From NCBI RefSeq assembly GCF_024703995.1, contig NZ_JAMXQV010000029.1, positions 62,001-126,000 on the forward strand: 64,000 nucleotides of DNA, in the 5' to 3' direction. Shown one piece after another: positions 34,042-43,536 of the stretch (position 1 is the stretch's first letter; each line of letters opens with the position of its first letter). Source of the DNA: Amycolatopsis iheyensis (lineage in GTDB: Bacteria > Actinomycetota > Actinomycetes > Mycobacteriales > Pseudonocardiaceae). A program made the translations under genes and the position numbers. The notes beneath the pieces were generated by a model. That model was not told the origin of the DNA and did not search any database. It saw nothing but the letters and a program-made list of their open reading frames with translations.

Positions 34042-34512
34042 CTACCCGGCCAGTCGCGGGTAGAGCGGTGGCTCGCGCGTTCCGACGTCCTTGGTGATCT
34101 GCGTGCGCAGCTCACTGGTGCGCCTCTGCAATACCCTGAAGTCGACCGTGCCGAGCGCCCCGTCGGAGCCGGTTCGCTCGGCCGCCTTCTTCAGCGAATT
34201 CATGAAGGCGAAGTACTTCTCGCGAGCCGCCGCCGACAAATACATCCCGCCGCCCTGGAAATACCAGTCGGTGAGCCGATCGATCAGTTCGGCCGCCCCG
34301 TCACCGGTCACCGCGGTCGGCCGATAGCGGGAGAACGACTGTGTCCAGGACCACAGTTCCGCGTACGCCTTGAGCCGCTGGGAGCGCAGACCTCGGTCGT
34401 ACTCGACGTGCAGTTCATGGCGCACTTTCCAAGCCGTCACGAAGTACGTGAGCAGACCCGTCACCAACGCGGCGGCGACCGCGCCCGCGATTCCGATGAG
34501 CAGAGATCCCAC
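34042..34512 (-). CDS. Membrane-anchored hypothetical protein
   Basis: A 156-residue protein with one N-terminal membrane segment (LLIGIAGAVAAALVTGLLTYFV, residues 4-25), then a charged helical cytoplasmic or coiled-coil-like body (RSQRLKAYAELWSWTQ and on). No family recognised. It is preceded by another small membrane gene on the same strand, with 11 bases between. Confidence 0.65.
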   Translation of the reverse strand: MGSLLIGIAGAVAAALVTGLLTYFVTAWKVRHELHVEYDRGLRSQRLKAYAELWSWTQSFSRYRPTAVTGDGAAELIDRLTDWYFQGGGMYLSAAAREKYFAFMNSLKKAAERTGSDGALGTVDFRVLQRRTSELRTQITKDVGTREPPLYPRLAG

Positions 34513-34523
34513 CTTCGCACTCC

Positions 34524-34808
34524 CTACATGAGGCCGAGGGCCCTGTCGTCGATGTCTCCCGACTCCTCCGGCGGCACCCGGGTCGCGTACAGCTCCGCCC
34601 TCGCCTGGGCCCGCCGTTGCGCGCCGTGCGCCGAAACGCCGAAAATGGCGCCGGGAATCGCTCCGACGACGATCCCGACGATCGGACCAGCCGCACTCCA
34701 GACGGCGTCGAAGTGTGACAGGTCGCCGCTGGCCCGCCAGAACATCACTCCGACCAGGCCCAGGAAACCGAGTACGACGATCGCGGTCGGCCAGCTGACT
34801 CGCTGCAT
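34524..34808 (-). CDS. Small membrane protein
   Basis: A 94-residue protein with two hydrophobic segments (AIVVLGFLGLVGVMFW and AAGPIVGIVVGAIPGAIFGV) and a charged tail. ATG 34808 is selected because GGAGGTGTCC stands immediately upstream. An upstream ATG would consume that site. It is probably co-transcribed with the membrane-anchored protein at 34042. Function unknown. Confidence 0.65.
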   Translation of the reverse strand: MQRVSWPTAIVVLGFLGLVGVMFWRASGDLSHFDAVWSAAGPIVGIVVGAIPGAIFGVSAHGAQRRAQARAELYATRVPPEESGDIDDRALGLM

Positions 34809-34985
34809 GGACACCTCCATTGCCTTCGGTTGTTCAGGGCGGTAGTCGGTTCGCCTCCGGTCGGTGCTACAGCGGCGATCGAATCGTTGCGCGACCGCGG
34901 AGCGGCCGAGACGGCCGGCGGCCAGACAAGGCGAGATAAATCGGTTGGCGGCCCGTGCGAGACTGTCGACCATGGGGCTGCTGTC

Positions 34986-36191
34986 TTGACCGACCGATGG
35001 GTGCGGCTGCAGGCCGTCGCGGTGTCCGGTTCCGCTGCCGAAGGGCTGATGCTCGCCGCGCTTCCGCTGCTTGCCGTCTCGCTCACCACCGATCCGCGGG
35101 AGATCTCGCTCGTCAACATCGCCGGGCAGGCGCCGTGGCTGCTGCTCTCCCTCTTCGCCGGCGTGCTCATCGACCGGGTGCGGCGGACCACCGTGCTCGC
35201 CTGGGCCTACGCCGTGCAGGTCGGGGCCGCGCTCGTGCTCGGCGCCGTCGGGGTGGCCGGGTTGCTGAGCCTGCCCGTGCTGCTCGTCGTCGCGTTCGTC
35301 GTCACCTCCGCGCAGGTGCTCGGGGACGGCGCCAGCGGGGCGCTCGTGCCCGAGGTCGTCGAGCCGGATCGGCTCGCCCACGCCAATGCGCGGCTCACCG
35401 TGATCGACCGGGGTGTCGTGCAGTTCGTCGTGCCGCCGCTGACCGGGTTCCTGATCATCGCCGGCGCCGGCGCGCCCGCGTGGCTGGCGGCCGCCTGCGC
35501 GCTGGCCGCGCTCCTCATGGCGCGGCGCATCCCGTCCGAGTCGAGGACCCTCGCGCGGACCCACCCGCTGCGGGACCTCTCGGCCGGGCTCACGCACCTG
35601 GTCCGGACGCCGCTGCTGCGGTCGATCACCATCAACGTCGCGCTCGGGTCGTTCGCGGCCAGCGCGAGCAACTCGATGCTCGTGCTGTACGCGACGCAGA
35701 TCCTGCATGTCGGCTCGGTCGGGTACGGCCTGCTGCTCGCCTGCCTCGCGGTCGGCTGGGTGGCCTCTTCCTTCGTGGTGCAGAAGATCGTCGACCGCTT
35801 CGGGTACTCGTGGTCGATGCGCGGCTCGCAGGGCCTCGGCGCGGTGGCGCCGCTGCTGCTGGCCGTGCTGCCGCCGTGGCCGCCGCTGATCGGCGTCGTG
35901 CTGGTCTTCCTGACCTCGACGGTGCTGGTCTGGAACGTCTGCTCGCAGTCCAGCCGCCAGCGCTTCACCCCGGCCCCGCTGCTGGGCCGCGTGCTGACCA
36001 GCCACCGCGCGCTCGCCTGGGGCCTGACCCCGCTCGGCGCGCTGACCGGCGGCCTGATCGCGGCGCACTGGAGCCTGCGGGGCGTCTGGCTGGTGGTGGC
36101 GGCGATCCAGGCCCTCAGCGCGGTGCTGGTCTGGTTCCAGCTCTCCCCCGCGGCCTTCCGCCGCACCGAGCTCGCCATGGCGCGGGCCTGA
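34986..36191 (+). CDS. MFS transporter
   Basis: A 401-residue twelve-segment permease with motif A GVLIDRVRRTTVLAW (about residues 59-73), and TLTDRW-type N-terminus cut short. It resembles the enterobactin/macrolide exporter-like branch of MFS. Start: TTG 34986 is the only start codon that keeps the first segment intact, with a weak GGGG upstream. A DUF4279 gene follows after one base. Substrate unknown. Confidence 0.8.
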   Translation: MTDRWVRLQAVAVSGSAAEGLMLAALPLLAVSLTTDPREISLVNIAGQAPWLLLSLFAGVLIDRVRRTTVLAWAYAVQVGAALVLGAVGVAGLLSLPVLLVVAFVVTSAQVLGDGASGALVPEVVEPDRLAHANARLTVIDRGVVQFVVPPLTGFLIIAGAGAPAWLAAACALAALLMARRIPSESRTLARTHPLRDLSAGLTHLVRTPLLRSITINVALGSFAASASNSMLVLYATQILHVGSVGYGLLLACLAVGWVASSFVVQKIVDRFGYSWSMRGSQGLGAVAPLLLAVLPPWPPLIGVVLVFLTSTVLVWNVCSQSSRQRFTPAPLLGRVLTSHRALAWGLTPLGALTGGLIAAHWSLRGVWLVVAAIQALSAVLVWFQLSPAAFRRTELAMARA

Positions 36192-36192
36192 C

Positions 36193-36534
36193 GTGCGCAC
36201 CGCGGCGACGTTCCGGCTGCACGGCCCCCCGGCCGAGGTGACCCGCCGCCTCGGTGTCCGCCCGAGCACCGCGACGGACTCCCTGTGGTGCCTTACTTCG
36301 CCACCGTCGGACAGCGAACTGGCCGTACACCTGACCCGGCTGCTCGACGTCCTCGAGCCCCACCGGGCCGCGCTGTGGGAGCTCGCCGAGGCCGGCCACC
36401 CCGCCGACTGGTTCTGCCTGGTCGCCTCGCACGCCACCGAGCACGCCGTCGAACTCGACCGCCGCCTGCTCGGACGGCTGCTCACGCTGCCCGGCGAGCT
36501 GCTGCTCGACGTCTGCGGCGACGAACGCGACTGA
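36193..36534 (+). CDS. DUF4279 family protein
   Basis: A 113-residue soluble protein (GTG start) with the DUF4279 pattern: TFRLHGPPAEVTRRLGV, DSLWCLTSP, ADWFCLVASHATEHAVELDRR. Function unknown. The family resembles immunity-like small proteins. It follows the MFS stop by one base, so translation is probably coupled. Confidence 0.8.
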   Translation: MRTAATFRLHGPPAEVTRRLGVRPSTATDSLWCLTSPPSDSELAVHLTRLLDVLEPHRAALWELAEAGHPADWFCLVASHATEHAVELDRRLLGRLLTLPGELLLDVCGDERD

Positions 36535-36536
36535 AG

Positions 36537-36577
36537 CCGGGTGGCGGGCCGGGTCGGGGCACCGGCTCGCCACCCGG
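36537..36577. terminator. Bidirectional stem-loop terminator
   Basis: Outer arms CCGGGTGGCG (36537-36546) and CGCCACCCGG (36568-36577) with an inner GCCGG/CCGGC stem, located between the convergent DUF4279 and ROK kinase genes, 2 and 4 bases from their stop codons. Confidence 0.8.
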
Positions 36578-36581
36578 ACGG

Positions 36582-37472
36582 CTACTCGCCCAGCGCCAGG
36601 GCCACCGCGCCGAGCAGCGCCGCGTCCTGGTCGAACCGGGCCGAGACCAGCTCCGGCGGGAACGGCACCGCGTGCGCGAGGCGGTCGGCCAGTGCCGGGA
36701 GCAGCACGTCCGCCGACCGGACCAGCCCGCCGCCGACCGCGATGCGCTGTGGGTCCAAGGCGATCGCCAGGTTGGCCACGTGCATCGACAGCTCGTCGAG
36801 CGCCGCCGTGACCAGCTCCTTCGCCTCGACGTTCTCCTTGGCCATGGCGAACAGCTCCCCCGCGGTGACCGGACGGCCGAGCAGAGCACTCGCCCGGCCG
36901 CCCAGCCCACGCCCACCGACGGCTTCCTCGAGCGGCGCCGCTCCGCTCGCGAAACCCTCGGTGTCCTGCGGCGAGAGCAGGTTGTACCCGATCTCGCCCG
37001 CAGCTCCGTTGGCGCCGGTCAGCAACCGGCCGCCGACCAGCACCGCCGCCGCGATGCCGGTGCCCAGCGACAGGAACACCGCCGGGTCGGCGCCGGCCAG
37101 CGCGCCCCACCGCCATTCCGCCAGCGCCGCGGCCTTCGCGTCCGTGCCGACCGCGATCGGCACGTCCGGGAACTCCGCGGCCACCAGCTCCGCCAGGTGC
37201 AGCTGTTCCCAGCCCGGCACGTTCGGGGCCAGCAGGATCTCCTCCGGCAGCACGATTCCCGGGCTGACGACACCGATGGCGACGGGCGACGCGCCGGCCT
37301 CGGCCAGCAGGGACCGGGCCCCGGCCAGCGCCCGCACCACCACCTGCTCGGCCCCCGCCTGCGCGTCGGTGTCCAGCCGGCGCGTGGCCAGCAGGGCGCC
37401 GTCGTGGCCGGCGAGCCCCAGCGCCACCTTCGTGCCGCCGAAGTCGATCCCGAGAATTGGTTTGCCGCTCAC
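36582..37472 (-). CDS. ROK-family sugar kinase (probable glucosamine/glucose kinase)
   Basis: A 296-residue ROK kinase: ATP phosphate-binding LGIDFGGTKVALGLAG (residues 7-22), catalytic-base region PNVPGWEQLHL and GTDAKAAALAEW, and adenosine motif AVGGGLVRSAD. The usual zinc motif CxCGxxGCxE is absent. Instead there is GANGAAGEIGYNLLSP, as in the ROK repressor of this locus. GTG 37472 overlaps the exo-glucosaminidase stop (GTGA). In an operon with a secreted glucosaminidase, phosphorylation of imported glucosamine is the likely job. Confidence 0.85.
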   Translation of the reverse strand: MSGKPILGIDFGGTKVALGLAGHDGALLATRRLDTDAQAGAEQVVVRALAGARSLLAEAGASPVAIGVVSPGIVLPEEILLAPNVPGWEQLHLAELVAAEFPDVPIAVGTDAKAAALAEWRWGALAGADPAVFLSLGTGIAAAVLVGGRLLTGANGAAGEIGYNLLSPQDTEGFASGAAPLEEAVGGRGLGGRASALLGRPVTAGELFAMAKENVEAKELVTAALDELSMHVANLAIALDPQRIAVGGGLVRSADVLLPALADRLAHAVPFPPELVSARFDQDAALLGAVALALGE

Positions 37473-40294
37473 TCCGCAGCCCCTCCTGTCCCCCGGACCA
37501 CGATCCGGCCGGTGTTGAACCCGTCGACGCTGATCACCGGCGCCGCGCCGCGCAGGTCGGCCGCCTTGTAGGTGACGGTCAGCGTCTGGGACTGGCCCGG
37601 CCACAGCGTGATGTCGTTGTCGTTCCAGGTCGCGTTGGCGAGCTGGTTGTCCCCCGGCCCTTCGCGCCCGTCCGGCGTCCCGCGCCGGACGTCGGCCCGC
37701 AGGAAGAACGCCGCTCCCGGTGTCTTCGAGGTGTTGGTCACGGTCACCGTGGTGACCAGGTCACCGCCGTGCGCCCGCGTCGACGCCACCGCGCTGACCT
37801 GCGACTTCGGCAGGCTCTGCAGGGCCTGCAGGTTGCTGTACTGCGACAGCGTCGCCTGCGGGTTGCCCAGCGTCTTGCCCCAGTCGACGACGTCCTTCTG
37901 CGTCGAGAGCCAGTAGACGTTGCGGTCGACGACCTTCCCGCCCTGCTTCACCTGCAGCTCGACGAAGTAGACCTTCGCGGGAGCCGGCGCCTTGGTCTCG
38001 GCCGGCACCTTCGGCTTCAGGACGCCCGTGCGAACGCCCTGCGAACCCAGCGAGATCCCGCCTGCGGTCTGGTCGTCGAGCACCTTGCCCGCGGTGTCGA
38101 TCACCCGCGCCTGCACCGAAAGCCCGGACTGCGTGCCCGCGCCGAGGTTGTCGAGGGTCACCGAACCGTTGTCGTAGCCGTAGATCGCGTGCAGCGGCTT
38201 GTTCGCCTTCTTGGCGCCGAAGAACGCGCCCGCCTGGTCGCCGTCGTCGTTGTAGAGCGACCACAGCAGCGTCGGCCAGCCCTTGTTGAGCTGCCAGTAG
38301 ACGACGCCGGTCGCCGGGTTGGCCTGGTCCGTCGAATGGTGCAGGAAGGCTTCGAACTGCGAGCGGGTGTTCTCGTAGTTCGCGATGTTCGCGAGGTCCA
38401 CATAGGACTTCAGCGAGCTCCACTTCCCGTACCGCTGGGTGATCGACTGGTCCAGCGTGTACAGCGTGCCGAACGCGTAGCCGCCGTGGTCCGGCTCGAA
38501 GTTGGCGTGGTACTGGTTGTACGCCGGGTCCTGCCACAGCTTCGCCTGCTCGGCCGGCGAGAGGAAGCGCTTGATCGAGTCCAGCGTCGGCACGGTGTGC
38601 CCGGCGCTCTGCTCGCTCGCGAAGCCCCAGGAGCCACCCGCGTTGGTCCGCGAGGAGTCGTCGGCGTCGAAGTGCGACGTGTCGTACCAGTAGGCCGGCG
38701 GCACCCAGTCGTACGGGCCTTCCTTCTCGCCCGACTGGCCGAGCGTCGGCGTGCTCTTGTACTCCGCCGACGCGATCACCGGCACCTGGAAGTCGGCTTC
38801 CTTGAACGCCTTCAGCGTCTCGGACTCCTGGCGCGGCACCGGCTCGTTGTCGCTCCAGCCATAGTTGAAGACGCTCGGATGGCTCCGCTCCATCTGCGCG
38901 ATCGTGTAGGCCGAGTCGTGCATGATCCGGTAGTCGCGCTCGGTCAGTGTCGAGGCGTCCTCGGGCTGCCAGGCGTCACAGCAGAGGAACCCGCCGATGA
39001 CGAGCAGCCCGGCGCGGTCGGCCTGGTCGTAGAAGTCCTGCGGCATGTCGTGGCCCTCGAGCCGGACGCCGGACAGGCCCATGTTCTTGATCAGCGCGAT
39101 CTGGTGCGCGGTGTCGGCGGAGTCGTAGCGCAGGAACAGGTCCGGCGCGAAGCCGCCGCCGCGGAACACGAAGTCCTTGCCGTTGATCGTGAACTGCCGC
39201 GCGCCCTCGGGCAGCGGCGCGGACTTGCCGACCAGGCGCGAGGTCACCGTGCGGATGCCGAAGGTGTTCTTCGACGACGTCGAAAGCACGCCGCCCTGCG
39301 AGACCGCGGTGCTCAGCGTGTAGAGCGGCTGGTCACCCATCGAGTAGGGCCACCAGACCTGCGGCCGGTTGATCTTGACCGGTGCGAAGGTCACGGTCTG
39401 CTTGGTGTTCGCCGGGATCGTCACGCGCTGGTGGATGACGGTCGGCGCCCCCGACGGCGAGGTGATCGTCGCGGCGACGTCGCCGGTCTGCGGCGCGGGC
39501 GCGTTGTTGGTGACGTCGACCTTCACCGTCAGCTTCGAGCTGGCCAGGTCGGCCGCGTTGTCCTGCACGACGTGCGCGTTGTCGCCGGTGAGCGCGTCGG
39601 ACACCTGCAGGGTCGGCGGGAACTGGATGCCGGTGTTGTTGTCCGGCGGGATCTGGCCCCAGTCGACCTGGTCGAGCGTGTACATCTTCGTCGGGTCGTT
39701 GGGGTAGACCTTGATCGCCAGGGTGTTCTTGCCCGGCTTGACCAGCTTCGAGACGTCGAACGTGTGCCCGGCGAACGCGCCGCTCACGACGTCCTTGGTG
39801 GCGACGAGCTTGCCGTTCACCCAGACGTCGCCCTCACCGACGATGCCGGGAATGGTCAGCTTCGCGTGCTGGCCGGCCTTGATGTCGGGGGTGAAGTCGG
39901 CGCGGTACCACCACGGGTCGGAGAACGGCTTCGTGACGACCGGGCCGAGCTTGTCGACGTACCCGAAGCACTTGCGCATGTTGTCGGAGTAGAAGACGTT
40001 CGGGCACTTGCCGTTCTGCACCAGCGCGTTGATCTCGGTGCCCGGCGCGCCGGCGTCGTCCGGCTTGACCGGCAGCCAGCCGCGCGTGGCGTACCCGGGC
40101 GTGGAGACCTTCTCACCGCCGTCCTTGACGTTCGCGGTGGTCAGGACCTGCCAGCCCTGGGCGCCGATCGTGCTGAAGCCGTGCGGCCGGGCGGTTTGCG
40201 CTTCCTGTGCTTCCTGCGCGACGGCGGGCCCGGCGACGCTGAGCACACCGGGGATGAGCAGCAGCGCGGCGGCCGCCACGAGTTTCCGGGTCAT
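37469..40294 (-). CDS. Secreted GH2 exo-beta-D-glucosaminidase (CsxA-like)
   Basis: A 941-residue exported glycoside hydrolase of family 2. Signal peptide LVAAAALLLIPGVLSVAGPAVA (residues 5-26). GH2 jelly roll (WWYRADFTPDI, GEGDVWVNGKLVATKD), immunoglobulin-like domain, then the TIM barrel with GLSGVRLEGHDMPQDFYDQAD. The acid/base loop reads YGWSDNEPVP, the SDN variant of exo-glucosaminidases rather than the NE of beta-galactosidases, and the nucleophile lies in ASAEYKS. CsxA enzymes remove glucosamine units from the non-reducing end of chitosan. It is coupled by ATGA to the APC permease and by GTGA to the ROK kinase. Confidence 0.85.
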   Translation of the reverse strand: MTRKLVAAAALLLIPGVLSVAGPAVAQEAQEAQTARPHGFSTIGAQGWQVLTTANVKDGGEKVSTPGYATRGWLPVKPDDAGAPGTEINALVQNGKCPNVFYSDNMRKCFGYVDKLGPVVTKPFSDPWWYRADFTPDIKAGQHAKLTIPGIVGEGDVWVNGKLVATKDVVSGAFAGHTFDVSKLVKPGKNTLAIKVYPNDPTKMYTLDQVDWGQIPPDNNTGIQFPPTLQVSDALTGDNAHVVQDNAADLASSKLTVKVDVTNNAPAPQTGDVAATITSPSGAPTVIHQRVTIPANTKQTVTFAPVKINRPQVWWPYSMGDQPLYTLSTAVSQGGVLSTSSKNTFGIRTVTSRLVGKSAPLPEGARQFTINGKDFVFRGGGFAPDLFLRYDSADTAHQIALIKNMGLSGVRLEGHDMPQDFYDQADRAGLLVIGGFLCCDAWQPEDASTLTERDYRIMHDSAYTIAQMERSHPSVFNYGWSDNEPVPRQESETLKAFKEADFQVPVIASAEYKSTPTLGQSGEKEGPYDWVPPAYWYDTSHFDADDSSRTNAGGSWGFASEQSAGHTVPTLDSIKRFLSPAEQAKLWQDPAYNQYHANFEPDHGGYAFGTLYTLDQSITQRYGKWSSLKSYVDLANIANYENTRSQFEAFLHHSTDQANPATGVVYWQLNKGWPTLLWSLYNDDGDQAGAFFGAKKANKPLHAIYGYDNGSVTLDNLGAGTQSGLSVQARVIDTAGKVLDDQTAGGISLGSQGVRTGVLKPKVPAETKAPAPAKVYFVELQVKQGGKVVDRNVYWLSTQKDVVDWGKTLGNPQATLSQYSNLQALQSLPKSQVSAVASTRAHGGDLVTTVTVTNTSKTPGAAFFLRADVRRGTPDGREGPGDNQLANATWNDNDITLWPGQSQTLTVTYKAADLRGAAPVISVDGFNTGRIVVRGTGGAAE

Positions 40295-41718
40295 GCCTGA
40301 GCCCCTTCCGGGTCGGCGGCGAAGGCCTCTTTGATTTCCTTGGGTCCGAACGGCCAGGTGCGCTCGGCCTTGGCGTAGACGAGGTACGCGATCGCGCCGA
40401 CGGCGATCCAGCCCAGCGACAGCCCGATCGAGAGCCAGGTCGCGGAGACGTAGATGTAGACCCAGCCGACCAGCGCGAGCAGCGTCGGCACCGGGTACAG
40501 CCACTGCTTGTAGGGCCGCTTGAGGTGCGGCTGACGGCGGCGCAGCGTCACGATCGCCGCGACCTGCGCCAGCGACTGGATGATGACGAGCGTCGCGACG
40601 GCGGCGTTGATGACGTCGGTCAGCGTGAACAGCGAGCCGATGATGGTGATGGCGCCCATGGTGAGCACGCCGGCGGTCGGCAGGTTCAGCTTCGGGTGCA
40701 GCTTGCCGAACATCGGCAGGAACACCTTGTCCCGCGCGGCTTCGAACGGCACGCGTGAGCCGCCCAGCAGGCCGGCGAACACCGAGCCGATGGCCGCGAC
40801 GACGATGAAGACGGTGACGACCTTCGCCGTCGCCGTGCCCCACGCCTGCTCGAGCACGCTGGAGGCGACGGAGGTGGCGTTCTTCAGCTCGTCCAGCGGG
40901 ATCGAGCCGAGGACGCCGACCTGGAGCAGGAAGTAGAGGCTCATGATGCCGAGGATCGAGAAGAGGATCGACCGCGGGATCGTCCGGCCCGGCTTCTGCA
41001 CTTCGCCGCCGAGGTAGGCCGTCGTGTTGTAGCCGAGGTAGTCGTAGATCGCGATGATCAGGCCGGCGCCGAGGCCGCCCCAGAACGTGCCCTCACCGGC
41101 CGAGCTGAACGCGCCGGGCGTGAACGCGAACGCCTGCGCGCCACTGAAGTGCGAGAACGCCGCGACGATCGTGGTGAGCACCGCGATCAGCATGACCACG
41201 AACAGCACGGTCGTGAGCTTGCCGATCTGGCCGATCTTGCGGAACAGCGCGGCCACGATGACGAGCGTGATGCCGACACCGATGATCTTGCCCAGCGGCG
41301 TGGTGCCGGCGTCGTCGGTCACGCCGGGGATCAGGTAGCCGAGGTACTGGACGAGGCCGATGATGCCGGTGGACATGATCAGCGGGATGAACAGCACCGC
41401 GCTCCAGACGAACAGGAACGGCATCAGCCGCCCGGTGCGGTACTGGAACGCTTCGCGCAGGTACAGGTAGGTGCCGCCGGCGCCCGGCATCGCGGCGCCG
41501 AGTTCGGCCCAGATGAGCCCGTCGGCCAGCGCGACGATCGCCCCGATGATCCAGCCGAACATCGCCTGCGGGCCGCCCATGGTGGCGACCATGGCGGGGA
41601 TCGTGACGAACGGGCCGATACCGCACATCTGGGTCATGTTGATCGCGGTGGCCTGCAGCGGGCCGATCTTGCGTTCAAGGGCCGGTCCGGGCTCCCCTGA
41701 ACGAGTGGGTGAACTCAC
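40291..41718 (-). CDS. APC-superfamily permease
   Basis: A 475-residue twelve-segment transporter. The first segment has the broken-helix motif CGIGPFVTIPAMVA (residues 32-45), typical of APC carriers that bind small amino compounds, followed by GGTYLYLREAFQYRTGRLMPF. It is the first gene of the operon permease-glucosaminidase-kinase and divergent from a ROK repressor. Import of glucosamine by an APC protein would be unusual, so an amino-acid-like or amino-sugar substrate is inferred only from context. Confidence 0.8.
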   Translation of the reverse strand: MSSPTRSGEPGPALERKIGPLQATAINMTQMCGIGPFVTIPAMVATMGGPQAMFGWIIGAIVALADGLIWAELGAAMPGAGGTYLYLREAFQYRTGRLMPFLFVWSAVLFIPLIMSTGIIGLVQYLGYLIPGVTDDAGTTPLGKIIGVGITLVIVAALFRKIGQIGKLTTVLFVVMLIAVLTTIVAAFSHFSGAQAFAFTPGAFSSAGEGTFWGGLGAGLIIAIYDYLGYNTTAYLGGEVQKPGRTIPRSILFSILGIMSLYFLLQVGVLGSIPLDELKNATSVASSVLEQAWGTATAKVVTVFIVVAAIGSVFAGLLGGSRVPFEAARDKVFLPMFGKLHPKLNLPTAGVLTMGAITIIGSLFTLTDVINAAVATLVIIQSLAQVAAIVTLRRRQPHLKRPYKQWLYPVPTLLALVGWVYIYVSATWLSIGLSLGWIAVGAIAYLVYAKAERTWPFGPKEIKEAFAADPEGAQA

Positions 41719-41738
41719 GACGTGCCTCCGTCTAGTAG

Positions 41739-41755
41739 TTAGTAAAGTTTCTTAA
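41739..41755. promoter_or_regulatory. Imperfect dyad TTAGTAAA-G-TTTCTTAA
   Basis: Eight-base arms around a central G with six matching pairs, AT-rich in a GC-rich background, in the 98-base space between the permease and the divergent ROK repressor. Likely operator of the ROK repressor. Confidence 0.6.
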
Positions 41756-41816
41756 CATAGAACGAGCGGAGTCGAAAGAGTTCCGTGGATAAACTTGCGG
41801 CAACACAGGAGGATTC

Positions 41817-43031
41817 GTGGGACGAAACGGGCCGCAGGTCGGAACCCCGGCGAGCATGCGGGCGCTGAACCAGCGCCTGGTGCTGGACCGGTTGCGCACG
41901 CGAGGTGAGGCGACACGGCCGCAGATCGCCGTCGACACCGGGTTGTCGAAACCCACGGTGGGACAGGCACTCCTCGATCTCGAGCAGCACGGATTGGTCC
42001 GAACCACCGGCCGCAGCCTGACCGGACCGGGCCGCGCGGCGGTCGTCTACCAGGCGGCGCCGGACGCGGGACACGTCGTGGGCGTCGACATCGGGCGACG
42101 CGTGATCCGGATCGCCGTCGCCGACCTGGAAGGCAGCATCGTCACCCGGCTCGACGAGCCGAACCGGTGCCGCTCCGCGAGCGCTTTGGTGCGCACCGTA
42201 AGCGAATCCGTCGAACGCGCGGTGACTTCGGCCGGGCTGGACCCGCACGAAGTCGTCGCGACGGTGGTGGGCACGCCGGGCGTCCCCGACCCGGCGAGCG
42301 GGACGGTGCACCGCGCGCCGAACCTGCCGGGCTGGGAGCGGCGCGGGCTGCTGCACGAGCTCGTCGCGACTCTCGCGGCCGGCGGCTCCGACGTCGTGGT
42401 GGAGAACGACGCGAACCTGTGCGCGGTCGGCGAGCACGCCCTCGGCGCCGCGCTCGGGGTGGACGTGCTGGTGTGCCTGACGGTCGGCACCGGCATCGGC
42501 ATGGGCCTGCTGGTCGACGGCCGCCTGTTCCGCGGCGCCCACGGCGCGGCGGGCGAGATCGCCGACCTCCCGTACGGCCCGCTCCCGGACGGCGCGCCGG
42601 CCCGGCGCCCGGGCCCGGTCGAGACGGTGGCGGCGGGCCAGGCGGTGCTCGAAGCGGCCCGCTCGCTGGGACTGGCGAAGGCACGCTCGGCGAAGGACGT
42701 GTTCCGGCTGGCCCGCGCGGGCGACGCGCTGGCGCTGCGGGTGGTCGAGGACGAAGCCGAGAAGCTCGCGTACGTCGTGTCGGCGGTGACGGCGGTGCTC
42801 GACCCGCGCCTGATCGTGCTCGGCGGTGGCATCGGCGGCAACGCGGACCTGCTGGCGGAGCCGATGCGGAAGGCGTTGGCGGCGACGATCCCGGTGGTGC
42901 CGGACATCGTGGCGGGCCAGCTGGGCGAGGACGCGGTGCTGGCGGGCGCGATCGCGACGGCGCTGGGCACGGCCCGCGAGCTGGTGTTCGACCGGCGCGG
43001 CCTGAGCCGGGCGGCCGGCGCGGCCGGGTAG
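41817..43031 (+). CDS. ROK-family transcriptional repressor
   Basis: A 404-residue regulator with an N-terminal winged helix (NQRLVLDRLRTRGEATRPQI, then GLSKPTVGQALLDLEQHGLV) and a C-terminal ROK sugar-binding domain (VVGVDIGRRVIRIAVADLEG, GTGIGMGLLVDGRLFRGAHGAAGEI). No CxCGxxGC zinc motif. GTG 41817 has AGGAGG 5 bases upstream. It is divergent from the permease-glucosaminidase-kinase operon, an arrangement like the CsnR-controlled chitosan genes of streptomycetes, so it probably represses that operon until an amino-sugar ligand appears. Confidence 0.85.
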   Translation: MGRNGPQVGTPASMRALNQRLVLDRLRTRGEATRPQIAVDTGLSKPTVGQALLDLEQHGLVRTTGRSLTGPGRAAVVYQAAPDAGHVVGVDIGRRVIRIAVADLEGSIVTRLDEPNRCRSASALVRTVSESVERAVTSAGLDPHEVVATVVGTPGVPDPASGTVHRAPNLPGWERRGLLHELVATLAAGGSDVVVENDANLCAVGEHALGAALGVDVLVCLTVGTGIGMGLLVDGRLFRGAHGAAGEIADLPYGPLPDGAPARRPGPVETVAAGQAVLEAARSLGLAKARSAKDVFRLARAGDALALRVVEDEAEKLAYVVSAVTAVLDPRLIVLGGGIGGNADLLAEPMRKALAATIPVVPDIVAGQLGEDAVLAGAIATALGTARELVFDRRGLSRAAGAAG

Positions 43032-43043
43032 CGCGGGCGCGAG

Positions 43044-43274
43044 TCAGTCCGAAGGGCCGCGCAGCGTCAGCACCACCCGCAGCACGTGCTCCACCGCCGT
43101 CGGGAAGGCCGCGCCGCGCAGCTCACCGCGCTCCTCCAGGTTGCGCGAGGCGAACTCCAGCACCCGCTCCGGTCCGCCGCGGCGCACGACCAGCGCCGCC
43201 AGCTCCTCGAGGTCCAGGTCCGGGTGGTCGAGGCGCGTCAAGGCGAACTCGATGACCAGCTCTTCCGCCGTCAT
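43044..43274 (-). CDS. Small acidic hypothetical protein
   Basis: A 76-residue soluble helical protein (MTAEELVIEFALTRLDHPDL, ending in HVLRVVLTLRGPSD). No family recognised. ATG 43274 is chosen because GGAGG lies 5 bases upstream. The in-frame GTG 6 bases earlier would sit on that site. It is convergent with the ROK repressor, 12 bases apart. Confidence 0.55.
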   Translation of the reverse strand: MTAEELVIEFALTRLDHPDLDLEELAALVVRRGGPERVLEFASRNLEERGELRGAAFPTAVEHVLRVVLTLRGPSD

Positions 43275-43536
43275 GCCCACCTCCGCCGTCCATCTTAGGC
43301 GGCACGGCGACGACGTGATCGTGCTCGGTTTAACACTCTCCCGGCCGCGGATCGAGCGCCGATGCGGTGATGCGGAGCCGGATGGCGGACCACTGCCCGC
43401 ACACGATCGGCGGGTCGATTGGGCCGTTCGGAGGTGATTTTGCGCGATCGTGTACGGAACGCGAATACCCGGTAACCCGGACGATCCGGTCAGTCATGAT
43501 GCAGGACCACCCAACGACGGCGATCGGGAGGCGGCG

